DNA of 64,000 nucleotides from positions 37,243,185-37,307,184 of the forward strand of contig OW028578.1 in NCBI GenBank assembly GCA_932294295.1, given 5' to 3'. The stretch comes from Alitta virens. Its lineage: Eukaryota; Annelida; Polychaeta; Phyllodocida; Nereididae. The notes beneath the pieces are model-generated. The model did not search any database. It was not told the origin of the DNA and saw only the letters and a list, made by a program, of their open reading frames with translations. This document shows positions 56,826-64,000 of the stretch, piece after piece (positions within the stretch are counted from its first letter, which is position 1; each line of letters starts with the position of its first letter). The translations under genes were made by a program, and so were the position numbers.

Positions 56826-57213
56826 TCAACTTTTCTTAAGATGCAGTGTACACACTAATGCCCCGTCTCTGACTGATGGGGGATTACCTTGATCATCCAA
56901 TAAATAGATGTCCATATTATCCAGACTCTCGGAATTAATAGGCACATAATGCGGGGTGCCCATAATAAAGCCTGATAAGAACAGGCATGAGACTGTTTTG
57001 ATAAATGCTAGGGACGCGTGCAGAGGTGAACATTGTGACGTAGGCAGGGGTGTATTTCTCTTTAAGTTTAGGAAGGTCTACGTCGATCAGGGCCACTGAC
57101 CACTGATGAAGGGGTGTGAGCTTGAGAGATTTAGGCAATTTCGCTGTGAAACGGATGGCTGAATTGCTGGCAAAATACTCTTTGTGCGAATCGCTGCTTA
57201 AATAGACGTACAT
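56826..57213 (-). pseudogene. Minor capsid (penton-like) protein, frameshifted
   Basis: ATG at 57,213 opens MYVYLSSDSHKEYFASNSAI and FTAKLPKSL, typical of the Polinton single jelly-roll minor capsid protein, followed by HQWSVALIDVDLP. The C-terminal part (GTPHYVPINSESLDN ... ALVCTLHLKKS, ending at 56,826) is in another frame; the shift lies near 57,000. Short length (about 128 residues in two frames) suits the family's small size or partial loss. The 5' end overlaps the integrase C-terminus. Confidence 0.7.
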
Positions 57214-58338
57214 ATTTATTTTTTTTATAATTAGAGATCTGGGAGGAAGGAATGAGCGAGTTGAATTTTGGGGAATACCCGAGCCACTTCACTAGGCTGT
57301 ACTTTCTACCCTTGATTTTTCGTGTGGACAGCACCTTTTCAAGCTTGAACTGCACGTCTTTGATGTCTTTAAAATTGATCTTTTGCAGATCCTGAAGGTA
57401 GAAAGACCCCTTGATTTTCTCATTGGCGAGATCTTCTAATTTGTATCTAGGGGGTTGTGAAGGTACCCTGTTGTAAATTTTGAATATCTCTTCGCTCCAC
57501 TTCTGATGATAGCCTCTTTTAAATCTCCCTCGGGACAAGCTTACATGCACCAGTTGCCCTATCTCAAATGAGAATGTGACCTTTTGTCTGGCTCTTTTAT
57601 TGAGAATGGGCTCGTATACTTTTTCGTAAAGCTGTAAAGCGTTATCTTCCGACACCTTTGCGGGGGCTATCCCTGTGGTCGAATGGACAGTGTTGTTGCA
57701 GGATTTTGCTATATCATCAATCACGTCTATAAATTTGCGAGTTTGTTTCTCGTAAAAATATTTGTACAATTTATCTTGTATTGTACGATTGATTCTTTCT
57801 GAAAAGTTTGCTTTGGTTTCTCCGTAAGCAATAACGTGTTGCACATCTCTATCTTTTAAAAAATCCTGAAATTTTTCCCTGTGAATTCACCACCCGCATC
57901 AGTTCTCAGCTGCTGACATTTTCTACCTTCTGCAAAAATGTCGCCTAGAGCATCTGATGCGTCAATTGCCGATTTTTTCTTCAAGGGCCTAAGCCAGAGA
58001 AATCTGCTGAACAGGTCAATAAACACTACGATGTATCTGTACCCTCGGTTTTCTTTTTGGTAAGGGGGTAGCTGTAAAATGTCACCATCCCATATCTCGT
58101 CTATAAACTCGACAATTATCGTCTCTGTTTCGAAATGCGATTTTGGCTGTGTGTGGACTTGATGCACGTCTTGAGATTTTATCCATGAATCCACCTTTTT
58201 TTTGGTAATATTATGGGGCTTGTCAATAGCGTCTTTAACATGTCTCCATAAGTTTTCCACCCCAGAAAAGCTTGCTGGGGATTCCGGTGTGTAATAAATA
58301 TCTGTCAAATATTTGTTAATAATATTTTGATCTTCCAT
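57131..58338 (-). pseudogene. Retroviral-type (rve) integrase, frameshifted
   Basis: Would insert the element. ATG at 58,338; N-terminal helix-rich region (SGVENLWRHVKDAIDK), catalytic core with WDGDILQLPP, GYRYIVVFIDLFSRF and TDAGGEF, and NFSERINRTIQ supplying the Glu. A chromodomain-like tail (LEKVLSTRKIKGRKYSLVKW then LGYSPKFNS) is typical of Polinton integrases. One shift lies at an A-run at 57,871-57,880 between TDAGGEF and the Glu. A second A-run near 57,220 lets the frame run past the usual end into the minor capsid gene. The three acidic residues are intact but split between frames. Confidence 0.88.
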
Positions 58339-58403
58339 TACTCACAGTGTAGAACCCTGCGCGAGTGTGTGTTTTGTCTTTGATGTCTTCAGAGAGGGTG
58401 CTC

Positions 58404-58625
58404 TTAAAATGGCCCTAGCGATGTGCTTAAAAGGATTAACCACATTTCTGATTCGCTACCAATTGACAGATTGACAATGCATGTTATTATGATAATATAG
58501 AGGATTATTATCTGAGAAAAGAAAATGATCTCTGCTTTAGGTATTTTTTTCCCAAGAAAATCCCAAGCTTCTGATGTCCTAGAACCAGCATGGACAAGAG
58601 GAGCCCGTACACTCTCACTGGTCAT
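58404..58625 (-). CDS. Small membrane protein of the Polinton
   Basis: 73 residues: a polar start (MTSESVRAPLVHAGSRTSEA), a WDFLGKKIPKAEIIFF segment, then two hydrophobic stretches (IIILYIIIITCIVNLSIG and LILLSTSLG). The GKKIPKAE motif and the two-segment plan recur in small proteins of other Maverick elements. Function unknown; membrane location follows from hydrophobicity. Confidence 0.6.
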   Translation of the reverse strand: MTSESVRAPLVHAGSRTSEAWDFLGKKIPKAEIIFFSQIIILYIIIITCIVNLSIGSESEMWLILLSTSLGPF

Positions 58626-58699
58626 GATGTAATGAGAAGCGGTAGCTATGTATCCGAATAAAAAGCTTTCATCCTCCGTAGAAAAAACAAAACAGACAC

Positions 58700-59045
58700 T
58701 CTGTATGCAGTTTTTAAAGTGTTTTTTTTTTTTTTTTTTTACACATGATTTTTTTTTTTTATTTTATTATTTTTTTGGACAGCATAAATACAGCCTTTTT
58801 TTACATATAGACGTAGACTTACAAATGAAATCGACTGTACCCAAATACGAGGTTTTGACAAGAAAAAACAATTACAGAAAATATGACAGTATCTTGTTTT
58901 TTTTTGTTTTTATGTTCATTTAGCATAAAAGCAGGCATTTTTATTTTTTTTACACAATACATAAGACACACAGACAAAATCGATTGTACCCCATATGAGG
59001 CTTTGACAGGGAAAAACTATTACAGAGAATGTGACAGCGCTGACT
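58700..59045. repeat. T-rich region with a diverged duplication
   Basis: The block at 58,826-58,893 recurs at 58,976-59,036: AAATCGAYTGTACCC, GAGGYTTTGACA and ATTACAGA. T runs (58,721-58,740, 58,750-58,760) flank the first copy. One copy reaches into the 3' end of the next minus-strand ORF. Confidence 0.6.
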
Positions 59046-59565
59046 TTCGTCTCAATGATAACCCCCAGTTGTTGTCAAGAACGGTTTCTATTGATGGCAT
59101 TTGCCAGTCAGTTTTTTTTTTTTTTGGGGCGGACAATAAAACGAGTCCCAGCTCCGGCGGAAAGTCTAGCATTATGCGGTGTAGACTTTGGGCGACAAAC
59201 ATGTACTTGCCACGCATGAATGTGCACCAGCAGGGGTCTTGAAAACCGGCGTAATGAATCCCCGTAGTTCTGTGGAGCTTATGCTCCATTTCGATGATTG
59301 CGGGGTGATTCTCGCGAATAAATTCTGTACAGAAACATTCGCCTGTGTAATAATCCGTATGGTGAGGTGCTAGCATGCCTGATAAAATATACGCAATTTC
59401 TGCCATATTACGGGCTGTTTCGTACTGATCCGTAGGGTGTCTTGTAATCAAAGTTTTTAGATTGCTCACATAAGCCGGTAATATCATCTCAAATGTGATT
59501 TCTTCTTCACAACCTGTAGAATAATAATATTCCTCCATGTCTATGTCTACTGTAATATCTGTCAT
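59020..59565 (-). CDS. Polinton ORF, unknown, 181 residues
   Basis: Opens MTDITVDIDMEEYYYSTGCE; helical middle with YETARNMAEIAYILSG and Cys/His residues (TGECFCTEF, FQDPCWCTF). It is open throughout, but an A-run (seen as a T-run at 59,111) encodes KKKK and may hide a slip. No family recognised. It lies between the small membrane protein and the PC4-like gene. Confidence 0.5.
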   Translation of the reverse strand: MTDITVDIDMEEYYYSTGCEEEITFEMILPAYVSNLKTLITRHPTDQYETARNMAEIAYILSGMLAPHHTDYYTGECFCTEFIRENHPAIIEMEHKLHRTTGIHYAGFQDPCWCTFMRGKYMFVAQSLHRIMLDFPPELGLVLLSAPKKKKTDWQMPSIETVLDNNWGLSLRRKSALSHSL

Positions 59566-59706
59566 TTTTATTTTATTTTTTTTTGAGAATCCTAATCAAG
59601 CGTGATATTCTCCGGGAGGGTTTAGTCGTGCATGGGTGACTTTTAAATGCACGCATGGTCGGCAATGCTCTGTTGACATGACAGTGGGGGTGGTCAGCTT
59701 TTTGTT

Positions 59707-60575
59707 TTAGAAATACGATGCGCCTTCTGGGGAGCATTCGCGGCACAGCAAAAAACCCATCTGGTTCTGATGGTCATCCTCCATATAACACGGTATCATG
59801 TTTTCAAGCTCGGGCGTGCACATAATCACCCTCCTGTCATAGTCCATAAGATTGTGAAATTCCTCCTTGGATAGGGTTATGCTCTCTGTTGTTGGGTTGC
59901 ACTCTACAGGCGGTCCAGGATACTTGCTGATTGTGACATGGTCTTCGTAGATATTTTTGATTATATAATAATTGGCTCCTAGATAAGCGGATGCCTCTTC
60001 ATCGTTAAGGAAAGCATTGGCGAAAGAGTCGTACGCATGGACGAGTATGCAATAGCGACGCAGAGTTAATGTGACGCCTCTTTCCGTCGGTTTAAGCCTG
60101 CAGACTTCGTCTAGCTGAAAAAAAACAGAGAAAACGATAATTAAACTAGGAGAGAAGGTTTTTTTGTATGAAAAAAATATAACTTTTTCGTAAAACCAAT
60201 TTTATTTTCAATATCACTCACCTTGTGTTCGCGTATGTCTATCCCGAGTTGATTGTCAAACAATGCAATTTTAAGGATCTTAAGATTACCTAACGGTACC
60301 TTGAGCCTTAGATCCAGCTGTATGTCAGGTATATTTACACTTACTGAAGGGTAGGTGTTTCTGATCACATCGCATATTGCATAGGCCACTTTCTGATGGT
60401 TTTTTTCATCAATGGTCTCGAGCAATTTTGACATCTGACCCTTGCTATCTTCAACAGCCTGAATCGCAAGTTTTTCCTCATCATCGATCAGATCAAGATA
60501 TTTTAAGATTTCTGCAATCTCTCCTATGTTCATGTAGCTGGCAATATAATCCTTGTTGCTTTTAAGCACATCCAT
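59707..60575 (-). CDS. Tandem PC4-like protein, apparently intact
   Basis: Exon 1 60,575-60,222 and exon 2 60,114-59,707 join in phase 0 across a short GT-AG intron (253 residues). The junction falls inside the first PC4-like unit: NLKILKIALFDNQLGIDIRE before the intron and PTERGVTLTLRRYCIL after it. A second unit is ANYYIIKNIYEDHVTISKY ... TESITLSKEEFHNLMD. The N-terminus is helical (MDVLKSNKDYIASYMNIGE). The C-terminus has CRECSPE. Probably a single-strand DNA-binding protein for element replication, by analogy with PC4 folds; unproved. Confidence 0.6.
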
Positions 60576-60949
60576 CTGGGTAATATCTCCTTACTTCCTC
60601 AGACAGTGTGATCTGCTAGAGTGGGGGTGAAAAATTATAGCTCTCTCGTTTATATCATCTTACACGCGTGGATCCCTCTGAAGAAATTTAAATACAGAAT
60701 TGTACAGCTAAGTCCCTTTAACTCAAGCATGCAAATGACGGGTTAGTCGCATGACAAATAATAATGAATCTCTTTTCATGAAACGGATCATGTACCAATT
60801 GCCAAGAATTCGATTTGCTTTCCTTTTGACAATATCAATTATGATCTAATTACGAAAGTCTTTGACAATTCGTCTTGATTTCCTTTGTCATGATACGGCA
60901 GATCTCATATTAATGTTCAATATCTCTTTTGCATATAAGCTCCTCCCAA
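60576..60949. other. Polinton right subterminal region
   Basis: Non-coding, leading to the right inverted repeat. Likely holds promoters for the minus-strand genes. TCGTCTTGATTTCCTTTGTC near 60,870 and a similar CGATTTGCTTTCC near 60,810 suggest a short repeat. Confidence 0.4.
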
Positions 60950-61164
60950 GTCATTTGCGTATACGGGGCGACCAATCAGAACACGGTGTGCTCATTTGCA
61001 TAAGCACGCCGTCATATCAGAATCATGCACATAATTTGTGTATACGCGCCGACCAATCAACGAAGAGCCATCTAATTAACATAAAGAGGCCGACCAATCA
61101 GAGCGCTAGGATTTAATGACGTCATCAAAAAATTTGCATGTTTTATCGTACTATCTACACTACT
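60950..61164 (-). repeat. Right terminal inverted repeat of the Polinton
   Basis: Complement of 38,689-38,903. It keeps all four CCAAT/ATTGG boxes (CGACCAATCA type), ATTTGCAT octamers and TGACGTCA near 61,117. Confidence 0.92.
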
Positions 61165-61170
61165 AGTTTT
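61165..61170 (+). repeat. Polinton target-site duplication, right
   Basis: AGTTTT, identical to 38,683-38,688. Confidence 0.9.
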
Positions 61171-61860
61171 GACCTCCCAAACTAAATAAATGGATGCAAA
61201 AAGATTCCACAATTAATGAAAACAAGATCTGTGCTGCATGAATAATGCCACCCTCTTTAATACAATAGAATGTCCTATCTTATGTCACACAAACTTCAAA
61301 ATCGAAAGACAGGATTACTAGAAAGATTATTTGATTTTTATGAAATTTATTCAAAATGAAAAGTAGCAAGGTGGAACCTGCTGAAAATGATGAAACGACA
61401 GCGTATGTAAATTTAAATTACAAAGAAATTGCTGATAAATAAAAGACCTAAGTGTGGTAAAAAAATAATAACTTGGCAATTAGAGTAGTATCTAGTGTGA
61501 ACAATTATATATAAAAATCTTGTTATATTATCTGATCAGCTGGTGCGAGCCAATTAAAATGCTTCAGTGTCATCTAGCGCTAGGTGTATATTGGACGTTG
61601 CTAAGTATATTGGATGCTGCTACTTAAGTATGTTTAACTTTGCTGTAAGAAAACCACACTCGTCGCTGATATTTTTTGTGTATGTTTATTGGACTTAATA
61701 GAAAGGTAAAATTACATGTGAGCTGGTGTAATAGTGAACCATTGGGGCTAATAAAGTTTGGTCATACAGGGGTCTTAAACTTGGGTAGTCTTCTTAATTA
61801 ATTAGGTTGTCACATGTGGTCGTTATAGTGGGGAGGGGGAAAGGGAGATTTTAATAGGCG
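61171..61860. other. Right flank of the Polinton
   Basis: AT-rich host DNA with no gene seen. Confidence 0.4.
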
Positions 61861-61943
61861 TGGGTGGGTGATTAGGGCTTTACGTCCTGTATGTCTGCAC
61901 CAGTTGGGCTAATTAGGACAGGCAGGGACCATGACAATGAGAG
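61861..61943 (-). mobile_element. SINE-1 3' fragment
   Basis: GGGCTTTACGTCCTGTATGT and GTTGGGCTAATTAGGACAGG match the 3' half of the SINE in PolB, inverted. The tRNA head is absent. Confidence 0.75.
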
Positions 61944-62154
61944 ATTTTTTAATAGGCAGGTGGTCTTGATATTGAGGTAATCTTAATGGTGAGGTAGTCT
62001 TAATAGCATGGTGGGCTTCAGAGTGAGGTGGTTTTGAATCTTTTACCAAGAGTTATTTCCTGCCAAAGCACCTGACCCTCCCAGGTGAACTCAGATTTTC
62101 ATGAATATTTTTTTTTCTAGCCACCTACATGTGAATGATGATTAAGATATATCA

Positions 62155-62260
62155 TTAAATGTCTAACATGGTGTGGAATCCAAGCCTTATCATCATTACG
62201 TCTGCCTCAGGCAGTTGGTCATATATGCTGACTAAGCTTCAAACCCAGAGACAGACATGT
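62155..62260 (+). mobile_element. SINE-2 3' fragment
   Basis: AACATGGTGTGGAATCC, AAGCCTTATCATCATTACG and GACTAAGCTTCAAACCCAGA match SINE-2. The Tc1/mariner element inserted immediately after, at a TA. Confidence 0.6.
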
Positions 62261-62261
62261 A

Positions 62262-64000
62262 CACTCCTGGGCAAATAAAATGAGCCAAGCCAATCTGTTC
62301 ATCCTTTAGTCCTTAAAGCCTTTAAATATCACTTTGTACCCATTTGTTAGCCAATTAGATTGTTAGTAATGGATTTGAAAACTTAATAGGTCATCCTATC
62401 GATACAAACAATATGGCCAAGGTGAAACGCAAGTATCACTGCAATGCTGAGATCAAAAGTCACATCATTGGTCTGCGCCAGGGTAGCATGACATATGGAA
62501 ACATCCATAAGTGAGAAAATACCAGTGTCACTGCCGACAATAAAGAAAATTGGTGTGCAATTCAAGATCACAGGGTCCATTCAACGGCAAAGGGGGTCTG
62601 GAAGACCAGGTGACCACCGAAAAAGATGACAGGCGTCTCAATTTTGCTGTGTTAAAGGACAGGATAAAGTCCATCAAAACTTGGCACAGGAGGTCATCAC
62701 TGCCAGTGGTAACAAGGTTTCAAGACGGACCATTAGCAATGATTAGCAGAAGGCAATCACAATATGGTTTTTCTTCAAAAAAGTATGCCAACAAGCCACT
62801 CCTATCCAAAAAGAACATCAGGGATAGGCTGCATTTCCACTCGGGAGTATGGTAATCTTGATGAAGAATGGTTTGATAAGGTCATCTGGAGTGATGAAAC
62901 TGTCGAATTGTTCTCTGATGCTCCCGAACGTTGCATAAGACGGTCCCAATGAAAGATTTCACCCTGACTGTATTTCCACTACAGTCAAGCATGTTGGAGG
63001 TGGAATCATGGTTGGAGCTGCCTTCTCAAGTGCTGGCATTGGCGAGCTTACCAGATGTGATAAGTCTGTCAATGCAGCCCAATACTTGAAAAGTTTGAAG
63101 AAAAGCCTTCTCCCTAGTATAATATGTTATCTGCCACTGTCAGAAGAGAGCGAAAAGCTAAAGGAATGGCAATGGATTTGAAATTTAATGTGGTTTATAT
63201 GCTGTCAACATTGTTGAAGTTGTGTTTGATAATTTCACCTCAGATTCTATGGCATACCTTTACAGACATTAGTGTGGGCCTTCAGGCTTCATGCGCCACC
63301 TAGCAGATATGTAGTGGCGACACCTTTTGGATAAGCTCAGCGATCGATTCAGCTCAGGAATCTACGAAAATGTCTGTCTGCTAATTCATGAAGTTTGTGA
63401 TCTTTATGCTCTTTATTGTCTTCAGATTTATTCTAACGTCATAACATTTTAATTGCTTATATTATGATGTTATATGATGTTATGATATGACGTGAAGTTG
63501 ATTCGGTTCATGCGTTTACGGCATGCAGCTGGTTTGCGGCAAATAAAGTTTGTGACGGTCTGAAGTTGATGACAACCTTACTGCTGAAGCTTGACATCAT
63601 GTTTTGTTATCAGGTTATGTACGTGTTACCGGAAGAGCGCAGCTCTCGTGATTTTCGCTCTATTATGAAACCTTTCCTTGGTGAAAACAATGAAAGTGTA
63701 GTATTCCAGCATGATAATGCCCCTGCTCACACAGCAAAAGTGACTAAAAAATATTAGAACGCAAGTCTATTACTTCCATGTTTTGGCTGAAAACGTTTTG
63801 GCTGAAAACGAAGTCCGGAGTTAAATCCAATAGAGAACCTGTGGGCCTACATGGAGGGCAAACTAACTGGACAGAAGTTTGCAAACACAGAGGAGCTTGG
63901 GAAAGCAGTGAAATTTGAGTGGGAAAATTTAGGCAGTCCCAGGTGTTTAAGGCTCACTAAAAGTGTGGCGAAAAGACTAACTTTTCTTTAAAAAAAAGCC
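62262..64000 (+). mobile_element. Degraded Tc1/mariner transposon, incomplete at the window edge
   Basis: The terminal sequence CACTCCTGGGCAAATAAAAT follows a TA at 62,260-62,261, as in Tc1/mariner inverted repeats. The transposase starts near 62,413 (MAKVKRKYHCNAEIKSHIIG) and has many stops and shifts. Recognisable parts are VIWSDETVELF (first Asp) near 62,885 and VFQHDNAPAHTAK (second Asp) near 63,700. The third-acid region is near 63,815 in another frame. About 500 bases (63,110-63,600) between the first and second Asp do not align and look inserted. The right end lies beyond the window. Confidence 0.8.

Larger units (their letters stand above)
38689..61164. mobile_element. Polinton/Maverick DNA transposon, 22,476 bp
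   Basis: Inverted termini beginning AGTAGTGTAGATAGTACG and ending in its complement, a 6-bp target duplication, and the diagnostic gene set: protein-primed PolB, rve integrase, packaging ATPase, double-jelly-roll major capsid and penton-like minor capsid. PolB and the membrane-protein genes run plus from the left; the rest run minus from the right. Several genes contain short introns. Breaks in PolB, integrase, ATPase, minor capsid and one PC4-like gene show the copy is probably defective. No adenain-type protease was identified. Confidence 0.97.

Noticed and set aside
58883..59242. Plus-strand frame across the duplicated block with a YIRHTDKIDC segment
   Set aside because: It overlaps the better supported minus-strand 181-residue ORF, and the two repeat copies differ by frame-breaking indels.

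Overview
The window is AT-rich, intron-bearing DNA from a metazoan, most likely an invertebrate. The basis is a 13-exon GTF2H2 (TFIIH p44) gene with GT-AG introns, tRNA-derived SINEs, Ty3/gypsy, LINE and Tc1/mariner remnants, and a 22.5 kb Polinton/Maverick DNA transposon. I cannot name the species.

Layout. 1-15,217: no convincing host gene. It holds repeats: a roughly 550 bp near-palindrome (2640-3185), a 1.9 kb element with terminal inverted repeats (3338-5231), a GACGTC-rich cluster (5553-5770) and tetranucleotide arrays. 15,218-20,165 (minus): a multi-exon gene resembling the DUF4806 family, broken by an in-frame TGA and a 25-bp tandem duplication. 20,478-25,090: a foldback repeat, a tRNA-like SINE and a GC-rich zinc-finger remnant. 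25,090-29,548 (minus): a degraded Ty3/gypsy element with a 5' LTR, primer site, gag, PR, RT, RNase H and IN remnants, pierced by a SINE. 31,115-38,007 (plus): GTF2H2, apparently intact, with a fourfold 42-bp duplication of one 3' splice site. 38,689-61,164: the Polinton, with ~215 bp terminal inverted repeats and a 6-bp target duplication AGTTTT. 61,171-64,000: SINE pieces and a dead Tc1/mariner element running off the window.

The Polinton carries on the plus strand a protein-primed PolB (split by a SINE and lacking palm motif A), two paralogous type I membrane-protein genes and a Lys/Glu-rich coiled-coil tail. On the minus strand it carries two genes that look like tandem PC4-type ssDNA-binding folds, a packaging ATPase, an intact major capsid gene, a penton-like minor capsid gene, an rve integrase with a chromodomain-like tail, a small two-segment membrane protein and several small unknown ORFs. 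Replication (PolB, PC4-like), integration (IN), morphogenesis (capsids, ATPase) and possibly surface functions (membrane proteins) are represented. Several core genes are broken, so this copy looks immobile. I did not find the adenain-type protease that most Polintons carry.
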